A stretch of 64,000 bases of DNA from Gibbula magus (taxonomy: Eukaryota; Mollusca; Gastropoda; Trochida; Trochidae), in contig OW388305.1 of the NCBI GenBank assembly GCA_936450465.1, positions 40,376,687 through 40,440,686 on the forward strand, in the 5' to 3' direction. How positions within the stretch are numbered: the stretch's first letter is position 1; each line of letters begins with the position of its first letter. The position numbers were made by a program, and so were the translations under genes. Under the pieces are notes generated by a model. The model did not search any database, had not been told where the DNA came from, and saw only the letters and a program-made list of their open reading frames with translations. Positions 12,604 to 22,985 of the stretch are shown here, one piece after another.

Positions 12604-12637
12604 ATGAATGAATGAATGAATGAATGAATGAATGAAT
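12604..12637. repeat. (TGAA)n microsatellite
   Basis: About eight tandem ATGA/TGAA tetranucleotides. Confidence 0.95.
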
Positions 12638-12794
12638 TGTGTTGCAGAATTTTATTAATCCGAACTCACAAACCGAAGCCATTTCACTTTATGGTGATAT
12701 GGGGTGTAAAAATGGGAGTATAAAAGTGAGTGAGAGTGATAGTGAAGGCACATGAACCAATTATACTGAAAAACAATATTGGGAATACTTAAAG

Positions 12795-14460
12795 ATCCAC
12801 TAACCCCGACCATATCACTTTTCGGTTTTTATTCAAGCATATTCCAAGATGACGAGGATTCCACTTGATATTTGTCAATTCAACCAATAAACATATTTTA
12901 TAACGCCTTTTTAAAACGCCGCTCAATTACGCCTCATAAAACTTTAGCCGAGAGCGAATTCCGCTTGCTTGGCCTTCTGACGTAATACACAGGAGTCGCT
13001 TGGCGTCTAATGACAGAATCAACTAGATTTAGCCTTACATAACTTCCTAAATAACATATTTACCTGTGTCCTTATCCAACAAAATTACATATATACACGC
13101 CCCGTAAAACGTACTACAACTGGCAGCAGATGTCAACACTGTTTAGTACTGGATGTGACCATTGCGGGACCCCTAATTCTTCAATGTGTTTTGGAACAAT
13201 TCTTATCGTTGCCCAATATGGCGGCGGCACGCATGTCAGATGATGAAGATGTTCAAACGTCACAGAGATCTATTACACATTTCAGACGGATTATAACGGT
13301 GTTAACACGCCTCATTCATGTTGAATAATTTTTGTTTTCACATTCGTCCTTATGCAAAATAACAAAATATATTTCAGTATTTGTGTTTATCAATGTAGCG
13401 ATATGTAATAAGTGATGTAGTTGCGTTATTGACACTCTAACTTAGATAACTATTAAATAAGAGGGGAAATCTACACGACTGAACTATAGCCGGGGTAATA
13501 TTTTTTAAATTGCGAACCAAACAACATATGTACACACGGCCATGGTGAGTTGATCAAAGTTCTATAGTTCCAATACTTTCATTTGAAATTGGGAAAGATA
13601 CGTTTTCCATATTTTTATCCGAAGTGATTTAAACATTATTTTATTTCCACAAACACATGAATTGACCATCAAAAACTACATGTAATATAAAATGCAAGGT
13701 CTTTTATATAACATGCTAGGAAAATGGTATTGGTATTACACTGAATCTAAGTAATTGTAAATGTACACGACTAGAGATTTAAAGATAGCCCGAATATGTT
13801 CTTCTAAAAAGTGTAGACCAGTAACATTGATGAAAATTATAGTATTTTGTTGTAATGGAACTATTCTATTAGCACCATGAGAAATATTGACGCAATAGAT
13901 TTCAAGCTATAGACACTCTTCAAACACAAAATCAAGCACAACAAAAACAATTAACCAGAAATGGCGTTTATAATATAAAAAAATTGCATGATCTTTTTTA
14001 TTTTTGAATTGTCAGTTATTCATTTCAAAACATATTGTAGCTTATAAGATAACATTACACTCCACTCGATTGGGAAAAGAACAAATCTAAAATCAGCGGT
14101 TGAATATCGAAACATGCTCCTAAAACTCCGAAATTACTCCCTACGGACGCACAAATACCCATTCTATCGGAAACTTGTAATGTCAAAACGTTCTTATCAT
14201 GTTTTAAACGAATTATCGACGAAAATCGGCAAATCGCCTAAGGATTTCATTAAGCAACTCCTGTGTATGACGTCACATCGCTAACGAAGGTTATGCTACA
14301 CTGAGGGGCCGCGGCAAACTGTTTCAAGAATGAGATAATGAGCAGGCTAAATTTACTCACTTTGAAGGGCTATATCTTAATGAGTAGGTGACGCTTCGAA
14401 ATAATCGTTTGTGTTTTGCTTACTTGAAAGTATTGTCTATATGAATAAACGAATTAACAT
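12795..14460. other. Non-coding, possible decayed repeat pair
   Basis: ACTAACCCCGACCATA near 12797 and TATAGCCGGGGTAATA near 13487-13503 look like weak inverted ends. GACGTAATACACAGGAGTCG near 12979 and ACTCCTGTGTATGACGTCAC near 14257 are partly inverted copies of each other. I cannot define element boundaries. No coding sequence is supported. Confidence 0.35.
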
Positions 14461-15069
14461 GAAAAAAAAAGAGAGACGATATTATCTTTAAAAGGGTTAC
14501 CTCAATTACATTAATGTGATGTGTTGCACACAATTAAGAAATTCGGATGTATGTACAATATTATGATCATGACGTGATTTTTCTTAAAATTCTATGTTTT
14601 CTGTCATCGAAATAGTACACATTATGAAGATGCGAACACTTGTAAAATACGGCAATTTATTTGTCGACTCGAAATTTATAGAATGTATTAATGTTTCGTT
14701 GTTAAATATTGATGTTGGTTTATTACTGGGAATAGAATGTAGGGATAGAGGGTTCTTGTAAATTATTCTCTACGGTAATATTAAATCTAATGACAAGCTA
14801 TGGATAGAGCGTTTATTGAATTGAAAATTACTCATATTTAAAAAAGAACACAAAATTTGATAATCATAAAAAAATGAAATAATTTATAAAATATTTCGTA
14901 AAATAATAATGTTAATCCCATTGTGTTGAAAGTGCTCGTCATTAAAATGTAAAAGGCTTTGAATTAGATAATCACACTCTTTCAAAAACATACTACAATA
15001 TACTTCATATTGTGAATGTGAAATAAAAAAATTTACTCTTATTTCCTAAAATATAAAATATCTCCATAT

Positions 15070-15290
15070 AGTGGGACACACAGACTTATAGCATAGTATA
15101 CACTCTATCAGTTCACTTTGCCAAGTCGCATTTGCATACTGCTGTGGAAATGAGAGCTTTGCAGTCTTACCTCCCTTCATGGATTAAAAATAGTTGGAGA
15201 CGATTGACCATTTGGTCAGATATACACAATGTTCAAAGGGAGATAACCCTGTTCGTATATTAAGTTTGTGAAGCGCCTTGACGATATGTA
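15070..15290. mobile_element. Dispersed repeat family D, copy 3
   Basis: TACACTCTATCAGTTCACTT, CATTTGCATACTGCTGTG, TACCTCCCTTCATGGATT, TAGTTGGAGACGAT and AAAGGGAGATAAC follow in the same order as at 16450-16790. Confidence 0.65.
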
Positions 15291-16404
15291 ATCTACTTGT
15301 GTGTTTGTGTATTGTTGAACATAAAAGGGTTGTAGCACGTTTTGAGCACATTTTATGATAAAAGGAGAATATAATGTCTGAGTAAAGGCACATCAATCCA
15401 TTAATTGAACAACAATATTTGGTGAAAACTTAAAACGGTAACGTCAATTAGATTACATTATTTACCTTTCAAATGGATAGACATTTTATTCCAGTATTTT
15501 GTCTTCTTTATGATTGGTGTAGAAAGCCGGTTGTTTGTAGTCTTTGGGGCTATGGAAACCATCAGCTTATCTTTTTTTAATGAATTCTTTATGTTTTCAA
15601 CTGTCGAGGATATAGAACATAGCTGTCTCTGCTAACTCAAATTCATGAAAATGATCAATGCTGAGGTTTACAATTGTTAATCTAAAATTAACAAAACAAT
15701 TCGCTATTACTAATTATAAAAGGTAAATCATTCAAGCCGTATTTTGCGGATTGAAAATGTTAACATGCGTTGTTGTTTTTTTTATCAGAGGGGAGAGTAA
15801 ACAAACCTTGACTGTGTAATTCATGACTTAGTTAAATGGCTTTTAAAGGAGGGTTCTATCGGGGTATTTTTTGTGGAAACGAAATTCGAGAGGATATTCC
15901 CGTTTGCACATTTATTCTGTTAATACATGGTTTAAACACAGTCAAATTGAAAGATATTAATGAAGTTAATACTTTGATGACTTTACATTTCACAACTTGA
16001 TAACGATAAGAGCACATTTGTTGAAAAATAAAAACAGTGAGAATTGAAGCCATTGATCGGCGCTGTGAGTGGGGAAAATTTTGCTGCGGCCGAATAGCAT
16101 GTTGTTTGTTAGTTTTATGATACGTTATGTGTTACTATGTGAATATTCTATCAGGGTATATGTTTTATTATTACAAAAATATAAAATTGGGTTAATGCCA
16201 AGAAACCAAGATGGCGGATGCTACCGATAGAACAGTGATAGAACTTTCCCATAAGTTATTAGAACGTCGCACACTATCACTGATTTGTTAACAGACTAAA
16301 AAACGGATTCTATTTCTCAAATAAAAAATAATAGCTACTTTTGTGGGTTTTTTTTTCGAAAACTATAAATCGTCTAGTTAGTGACAGCCGGGTGTGTAGA
16401 CGAA

Positions 16405-16830
16405 GATATTCATGTAGGTAACCCAATCCATCCGGACCTCAATAAACTGAACATAATACACTCTATCAGTTCACTTAGTCACAACACATTTGCATACTGC
16501 TGTGAGCCATGCATGCAACATACTAGTCTTACACTCAGACTCTGAAAAATATATTTATTCTGAAAATATCACCATTTTATTAAATATTGAAAAGGAGACT
16601 GTAAGAACTGGAATTGAGAAAGGCTCCTTTTCAATAATTTTCAAAATATGTTTGTCAGATTTAAAAATTATTTTTTTCAGAGTCTAAGTCTAGCAGTTTA
16701 CCTCCCTTCGTGGATAGAGATTAGTTGGAGACGATAGAACATTGTGGTCATATATGTAAAAGAATGTCAAAGGGAGATAACTCTGTTCATATTTGAGAGT
16801 TTGTGAAGTTTCGTGGTGAAAGATCTACAT
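16405..16830. mobile_element. Dispersed repeat family D, copy 4, split by a foldback element
   Basis: Starts with AACCCAATCCATCCGGACCT and ACACTCTATCAGTTCACTTA, is interrupted at about 16532-16690, and resumes with TTACCTCCCTTCGTGGAT, TAGTTGGAGACGATAGA and AAAGGGAGATAACTCTG. Confidence 0.65.
16532..16690. mobile_element. Foldback element, ~160 bp
   Basis: ACTCAGACTCTGAAAAATA ... AATATTGAAAAGGAG on the left is mirrored by CTCCTTTTCAATAATTTTC ... TTTTTTTCAGAGTCTAAGT on the right, arms about 60 bp with mismatches and a loop of about 25 bp. A related single arm (CTCTGAAAAAAGCATTTATTC, then TGAAAATATCAG) is at about 5501-5535. Inserted into a family D repeat, whose uninterrupted form is at 15120-15180. 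Confidence 0.75.
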
Positions 16831-17087
16831 GTTTGTGTGATATAGAAACCGCCACTGCAGCAAGATATAGTTACCAGAATTACATGTTTTACATATTGTC
16901 TGAAGTGTGTTAGACAAATATGAGCAAACAACACTAACTTACTTTGTAAAGAAACAATAGTGAGATCGCGATTTCGTTCCACTATCTCCGGTTCTAATCT
17001 TTACTTTCACCAACAGCTGGTAGTATCCATCAGAATCAAGAGACATATCAATTCGTTGCGACGCATATACAAATGTACAATCCCTTT

Positions 17088-17300
17088 TTAAAGGCGCTGT
17101 AGTACGATTTTTGTTTTCTCAAATTTCTATTTATCATTTAAGTTTATACAATATATTGTTATGTTAGAGGATATAAAATCTCATTACAGGACCCGATAAG
17201 ACATAGCCATAGCAAAACGGTTATCGGCATTGTAAGAAAACGGTGCGACTTATAAAGCGCCAGTATTTCAGTAAGAAATCCAAAAATCGGATGTCATGAC
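17088..17300 (+). mobile_element. MITE family II fragment
   Basis: Begins TTAAAGGCGCTGTAGTACGA and continues with a TTGTTTTCTCAAATTTCTAT and GACCCGATAAGACATAGCC segment shared with the copy at 44203-44330. The right half is missing or unrecognisable. Confidence 0.6.
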
Positions 17301-17429
17301 TGTCACAAATACGTCCCCCATTAAGCTTACTGTCAAACGTTGATGTCATTTTATCGAGTATTGGTTGTTGCTGAAACTGATCATTTTAATATCAAGAGAA
17401 GTCTAGAGACACTTTAAAGGTAAAGTTGT

Positions 17430-17434
<5 letters not shown>

Positions 17435-17491
<57 letters not shown>
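17435..17491. repeat. (TA)n microsatellite
   Basis: About 57 bp of pure TA. Confidence 0.97.
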
Positions 17492-17495
<4 letters not shown>

Positions 17496-17788
17496 CCAGA
17501 AAATACACTGGCTGACATGGAATTCCTTGAAACAAGATCGATTTTATTCAAACTGGAGTGAGGGATGCAGATATTCAGGAATTGAGGAAAATCAATAAAA
17601 ATCACTTGCTGACTATCCGCCGTCGTAATAAATTATTACCATTATTGTGATAAAGCGTTAAATATTTAATAATTTTGGTATTCATTTATTTACGAACATG
17701 TCCTTTTAGGGAAGTTATCAATATAATAATCGCAAGAAACCCAGCTGTAAGCTTGTCATCAATGCACACTTACCACGATATCCTGCTA

Positions 17789-17938
17789 ATTAAGAAATAG
17801 AAGATGAGTTGGCGTGTTCTTTCGTAAAATAAAACAAAGCAGAGAGCATAAAACACGAAGGGCGCCCTTCGTGTTTTATGCTCCCTGCTATGTTTTATTT
17901 TACGATAAAGCACAACAACTAGTCTTTTATTTCTTATA
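17789..17938. repeat. Loop-free near-perfect palindrome, arms ~75 bp
   Basis: The centre lies between 17863 and 17864 (GAAGGGC|GCCCTTC). The inner 41 bp of each arm differ at only about two positions; the outer parts match with more changes (AATTAAGAAATAGAAGATGAG against CTAGTCTTTTATTTCTTATA). It lies about 370 bp beyond the 3' end of the lyase gene. Probably a foldback element; it could form a cruciform, or a long hairpin if transcribed. Confidence 0.85.
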
Positions 17939-18283
17939 TGAGATGCCTTAAGCAATTGTTCGCTTTTATATAAAAACCGTTGAGATTTAATTTATATTTG
18001 TATACTCGGTCGTAGGACACATTCACTAGCAATTGAATAACTGACGTCGTAAATCACGAACATGTTTTATTGTCTCATAGAGCACGCTGTCGGTCCCATT
18101 GACCGCCTGTGGTTTATTGTCGTGGGTATCTAATGTTACAAATTACATGCATGCAGACAAAGAGACAATATGTCCTTTGACAGTAAGTAAAATGCACCAG
18201 GTTACTGACTAACGTTCTATGGAACGTCACCAACAACATATTTACATGTAAAAGACACAAATCTCAAAATAATATCTTCATAA

Positions 18284-18289
18284 TTTATT
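18284..18289 (-). promoter_or_regulatory. Candidate polyadenylation signal of the alginate lyase gene
   Basis: TTTATT on the plus strand is AATAAA on the coding strand, 15 bases beyond the TGA stop at 18305-18307. The 3'UTR would be unusually short; a later signal is possible. Confidence 0.45.
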
Positions 18290-18304
18290 TTCAAATTGAA
18301 CTTT

Positions 18305-20326
18305 TCATCCAATGATGGTAGGATGGGTCGTGTCGTCAGACAGCACGAAGTTCTTGAAGTAGGAATAACAGTTGTGAGTTGGCGCCCAGGAACTGTCAGA
18401 TCCACCAAAGAAGGTCGAGATGAAGATGCCGTCAATATGGATACTGGACTTGGCGCGTATGGCGAGATCGTTTATAGTGTACACATGGTTCCCATTGTGC
18501 CATACCTTGATGTACCCATTTGTCTTCCCTGGAGTGTTGAGGTGAACGGTCTGGGCAATGTTCTGCCACTTTCCTCGCTGGAACTTCCAGGATCCTCTTC
18601 CAAGAGAGTAGCCCTTCACGGAGTTGCAGACATTGTGGTCACAGAAGCTACTGACCTGGTGACTGGAGTCCTGTATGTATCCATACACTTCTCCATCTCC
18701 ATCCTTCCTGAACATGAACCTTGTGGAGAAGCAGTTGTCAGAGTGACGTCCTCCAGAACAGTTTGTCCATCCTCCGAACAGACCAGGAAGCTTTCCTCCC
18801 CTTCTGAAGTCAAAATCCTTGTCCAAGTAAAGGTCATAGCTGAGGGTCATGGTATCTCTATGGGAGGTCGGTGTGGCGAAGAATTGGATTCCTTCATTTG
18901 GTCCGTGACTTGAATAGCGTCCTTTCTCGTAGAAGACTTTGAGGACGTAGTTGCTGCCGCCATCCGGGTCCTTCACAACTGATCCACTTCCATGGTCATA
19001 GTCATTCGAAGTCAAAGCGTGCATGCCATTTCTGTAGTCATGGCGGTCAAATTCCTTGTGTGTCCACAGAACTCGCCCTGTAAAAAGATAATATATATGA
19101 TAAATATAAATAAATATATATTAGAAAGGGGCAATAGCATTTTATTCAAATCACATGTGATGGTATATTAGTTTATCATCCAAAACTGTGATCCACAGGA
19201 GATATCGTAGTATGAGATCAAGCGATATCTCCTAGGAGATATCGTTTTGACAGTAGATTTGGAACAATGCCCTGTTGGCGTCAGCTACATGACATCACAA
19301 TGATTTTGCATCGTCAGGTAATGACATCACAATGCTATGACGTCATAATCACGATGACGTCACAATACTTTGACATCACAGCACTGGAAGCAAAAAGGAC
19401 AGTTTTGTGTTCAGATATTTTCATTTTTTTTATTAAAAACTAATGAAGAATGATTTTGGATGATAAATAGAATATCACCCTCGTATCTTCTGATATAAAA
19501 TATATCAACACTCGTTGATAAAAGTCAAAATATCCTCGGCAAGCCTCGGATATTTGTAACTTTTATCAACTCGTGTTTCTTTATTTGATATCAGAAGACA
19601 CTTCGGTGAGATTCTCTATATGTCTTAACTCTATATTGATTGAATTCTAATCATTTACATACTTTGATGAAGTTAAGTGCCACAAAAAAGGTCAATAGAA
19701 AATTGTGTATCATCTTATTTTTTTCATGTATTTACATCTATTTTAAACACGAATCATAAGGAGGTTCGAAGAAATAGAAATTTGCAAAATGTCCAACCAT
19801 CATGCTTACTATTCTGTAGTCATTGATGAACCTGATTGAATGTTTAATTCACTGCAATTGCTTAATTATGGTGATGGTAGTATGTTAAAGGGGCAGTAGC
19901 ACGTTTTTCCGGTGAAATAAGTCGATGAAATATATATTTAAAATAATGTCACCAATAGTAAAACACCCTTCCCTCTTCGGAATATCAAGTTAAAAACGAG
20001 TGTAAATGGTTCCGTAAAGTCATGGGAATCTTTTTTGGTCATTCGAAATAATAAAATGTGTTCACAATAAAATGGCCGCCATGCAATTTTTGCTTTATAT
20101 GCAGCAGTGTTTTTACCACTACGGAAAATTGGTTGTGTAATAGTATGTTATACCCTTTAAAGTAAATATAAATGATATACATTATCATTATAAATGGGAA
20201 ATTTGAAAAAATAGATTTGAAAAAAACCGTGCTTCTGCCCCTTTAATAACTGATGAAATATAATCAGAAAGTATTACCATCAACAGCAACGTTGAGCAGG
20301 GTGATCAAACTCAGGACCTTCAGCAT
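18305..20326 (-). CDS. Alginate lyase, polysaccharide lyase family 14 (two exons, complete)
   Basis: Spliced coding sequence is 20278-20326 plus 18305-19077 on the minus strand: 822 nt, 273 residues and TGA. The enzyme cuts alginate of brown algae by beta-elimination, giving unsaturated oligomannuronates, and is secreted from the digestive gland of herbivorous gastropods. Exon 1 gives a hydrophobic signal peptide (residues 1-16); the mature part starts RVLWTHKEFDRHDYRNG and includes the family block GGKLPGLFGGWTNC. Lys112, Ser134, Arg136, Tyr148 and Tyr150 have exactly the spacing of the active-site residues reported for the PL14 enzyme vAL-1 (Lys197, Ser219, Arg221, Tyr233, Tyr235). Cys123/Cys132 and Cys162/Cys167 are likely disulfides. 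Length fits the ~28-kDa abalone and Turbo enzymes. The splice is GT-AG, phase 1; the donor (G|GTAAT) is at 20277-20276 and the acceptor (TTTTTACAG) ends at 19078. The reading frame is intact, so I judge it functional. The overlapping plus-strand frame is an antisense shadow. Confidence 0.96.
19175..19420 (-). mobile_element. Dispersed repeat family F, copy in lyase intron
   Basis: AAAACTGTGATCCACAGGAG, GATATCGT, CAATGCCCTGTTGGCGTCAG and CATGACATCACAATG are the reverse complement of the series at 24400-24530. It also holds a perfect 22-bp palindrome around TCTCCTAGGAGA at about 19223-19244. The ends are not defined. Confidence 0.6.
19885..20246 (+). mobile_element. MITE family I, copy 1
   Basis: TTAAAGGGGCAGTAGCACGT at the left and ACCGTGCTTCTGCCCCTTTAA at the right. 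The interior carries AAAATGGCCGCCATGCAATT and a conserved CATTATAAATGGGAAATTTGA near the right end, shared by copies at 21566, 41794, 61406 and 61840. TTAA at both ends is compatible with a TTAA target. Non-coding, 362 bp. Confidence 0.9.
20278..20326 (-). CDS. Exon 1 of the PL14 alginate lyase gene: signal peptide
   Basis: Encodes MLKVLSLITLLNVAVD plus the first base of a glycine codon. It has a lysine, then a leucine-rich hydrophobic core ending in a small-residue region, a typical eukaryotic secretion signal. It is too short to be found as an open frame by length. It was chosen because it is the first upstream ATG giving a signal peptide, ends in a good donor, and joins exon 2 in the correct phase. 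Confidence 0.88.
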
Positions 20327-20564
20327 GCTGTCTGTCAAGATTCAACAAATGTATCACTCCTTTCCAACAGAATTAACTCCTTTCATATTTTCTATCGTAA
20401 ACTTTGTTGTAATCTTTCTCGGCTAGAAATAGGGAATTCTGATTAGCTGCATCAGAAGTTAGTTGTGTAATCAGCGACGCCATTAAGACATTTGACAACG
20501 ACCCGTCATAATGCTATTTTTGGGTAACGGTAACATTTTCTGAAAGTTTACTTGATGTCTGCTA

Positions 20565-21077
20565 AACTGACGGGCAAAAGAAAGTATAACACTCACTTGT
20601 TTTCGATTAATTTTTTTTTTTAAAGAAATGAGATGCATTTGATTATGGAACGATACAATAACACCTCTCGGCAGTAGTTTGAATGACTTAATTGGTGACT
20701 AAAATATAATTATTTAAAGTAGACAGGGGTAAGAAATGAAATTTACACCAACATGACTCCAACCATGTTTAAAAATGTTGTAAATGTGTGCAGGACGAAG
20801 AACATTTATTGATTTTCACACAGAGTATGTGTTATATGTCGATGAACAGTTGTCTTTTATCAAAATTAATTTGGGGGAATTTCAAAATTTAAATTTTAAA
20901 TTTTAAGAAAAAAAATTAAACCGCGTAGAGGTATTCTTTGACTGATTTAATGTTTTGGACTAATTTCACAATCAGTCCGTTTTATAATACGACGTCGAAA
21001 ACTCGAGATATTTGACTTTGAAAATTATACATATGATAAATACAACTGAGCCATATACTTTCTTTTACCCGTACGTT
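20565..21077. mobile_element. TIR element with CAAAAGAAA core (family C, copy 3)
   Basis: Left AACTGACGGGCAAAAGAAAG then TATAACACTCACTTG; right ATACTTTCTTTTACCCGTACGTT. TA flanks both ends (20563-20564 and 21078-21079). Nearly the same sequence as copy 4 at 33681-34209. Begins about 240 bp upstream of the lyase start codon and so occupies part of its upstream region. Confidence 0.85.
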
Positions 21078-21565
21078 TATATGAAAACAATTGACTATAA
21101 ATATGCTGATAGATAAAGAAAAAATCAGAGACACAAACTGAAAATAAATTTAAATATAAATTATAGTAGTATTACTATCAGACTATCAGACTATATGCTA
21201 ATTAGATATACCCTTTATAGTCGAAGGCTAAGATCTTTGAAGTAACTCGGTCGTTGTAGTCAATGTAAGATTTGATTTCATGGGATACAAAACAGGAATT
21301 TAAAATGAGGTACTCTTAGGGGATCATTTAAAAATAGAGAACAGAGTTTACGATTGAAAATCTGAAGGAAGTAACTTCTATAGGAAGAGAATGCATATGT
21401 ATAAATAAATTAAAATGACATTATCATCAAAAGACAACAACCATTGACCAATTATTGATCACATTAAATACTCCTGCAAATCAAGCACAATTCAGTGGCA
21501 TCTGAATATGTAATATTTACAAGATGAATAGCTGCACTTGTAAGATTTCCAGAATTCATCGTTGT

Positions 21566-21903
21566 TTAAAGGGGCTGTAGCACGTTTTCTTTAAAGTTTA
21601 TTTTTTTCAAATTTCCCATTTATAATTATAGTTTATGCCATTAATATTTACTTCATAGGGTAAAACATCTTATTTCACAAACCAATTATCCGTAGTGGTA
21701 GTAGGAAATAGGTGTTCCGTATAAAGGAAAATTGGCATGGCGGCCATTTTAATGTGAACACATTTTATTATTTCAAATCACAAAAACGATTACCATGGCT
21801 TTACCGAACCATGTACACGCATTTTTAAAATGTTGGTGACATTATTTTTAAAATACATTTCATCAACTTATTTGAGCGAAATAACGTGCTACTGCCCCTT
21901 TAA
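21566..21903 (-). mobile_element. MITE family I, copy 2
   Basis: TTAAAGGGGCTGTAGCACGT to ACGTGCTACTGCCCCTTTAA. The order of internal blocks (AAATTTCCCATTTATAATTA first, GGCGGCCATTTTAATGTGAA in the middle) is the reverse of copy 1. Confidence 0.9.
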
Positions 21904-22689
21904 ATTCTACGGGAAGATAACGATGTCAGGACTATGCCCTACTACCGTGATCAAGTTGTCGCAACGTATTTATTGTATCACTTTCACAGAATGGAGGTCA
22001 TCTGTTAACACATCCGGACTCGTGTTTTTGAGAATGTACAACGGTAAATATACCATGTTTAATGCAATCTCAATAGAACATATTACTTAAATTTCAAAGT
22101 CTGAAATTAAATTCTGCTAGATTTCATAATAATGAGCTCCCATGAATGATATTTGATTTCCAAAATGAGCTGAAATAACACAAATACGAATCTATGCTTG
22201 AAAAAGATTTTAACAATACTTTTATATATAGTAAAATAAATCAAGGGGTTCATATACAATATGTATATATATATATATTGTATTGTATATAGACCTGAGG
22301 CCTTCATACTCTGAATAAACTTGACTTGACTAGTGGAAATGTAATCAAAGGGGTAACCTACCTCTCCGCGGCAGAGCGTAAAGTGCAAAGTGCCGTTGAT
22401 CACGGAGCTTATCAACAGTGTACATCGTGACTTTACTGAGAAGGTGACATATGCAATGAATTAAAAATAAAACATAATTTTATTAAATTAGCTTATATCA
22501 TAAGTGCTTTTAAGATAACTTTGTATTTAAAAATGAGCCATTACCTGTTTCATAATTCATAAGATCAATTTATATTTATTTTTCCTGTTTAATAATTCAT
22601 AATAACCACCTGCAATATCAATTTACAACCTCTGCTATATTGCCCAGAGGCAAATGAAACGATACCATACAAAATACCAGATATTTCAA

Positions 22690-22930
22690 TCCACGAGCGA
22701 ATCAAACGACTTAAATAGGGTAACAGCATGCCTTCAGAAGCCAGATTAACTAAATTTCAAAATTCAAAATAATGAGAAACACACTTTTCAAGAAATCGTT
22801 ATAAATGGGATTGAAGAGTAAAAAATGACGTAAGTTTTTTTTTTTGATTTATGACTTGCTACACTAATGGTGCGTCACCAAATGAAGTCCAAGAAGTTAC
22901 ATTATGCCGATAATGTCCAGAATACCCCTT
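22690..22930. mobile_element. Fragment of the GCAAAAGAAACGCC-type element
   Basis: TCCACGAGCGAATCAAACGAC, ATGCCTTCAGAAGCCA, ACTAAATTTCAAAATTC and TGAAGTCCAAGAAGTTACAT parallel the segment 35765-36010. The TIRs are missing. Confidence 0.5.
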
Positions 22931-22985
22931 TGAAATAGCAATTCAGCTCGTCATTTTTAAGGCGTATTCCAATACCGCCATCACT

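Larger units (their letters stand above)
19078..20277 (-). other. Single intron of the alginate lyase gene, containing two repeats
   Basis: 1.2-kb phase-1 intron, GT...AG. More than half of it is repeats: a family F copy at about 19175-19420 and a complete family I MITE at 19885-20246, whose inner edge is only about 30 bp from the splice donor. Confidence 0.85.

Noticed and set aside
17789..17938. microRNA gene
   Set aside because: Arms of 75 bp with no loop are unlike animal miRNA precursors; kept as a palindrome and possible foldback element.
18296..18913. 205-codon plus-strand frame opposite the lyase exon
   Set aside because: Antisense shadow of the PL14 coding sequence, produced by its codon bias; no domain of its own.
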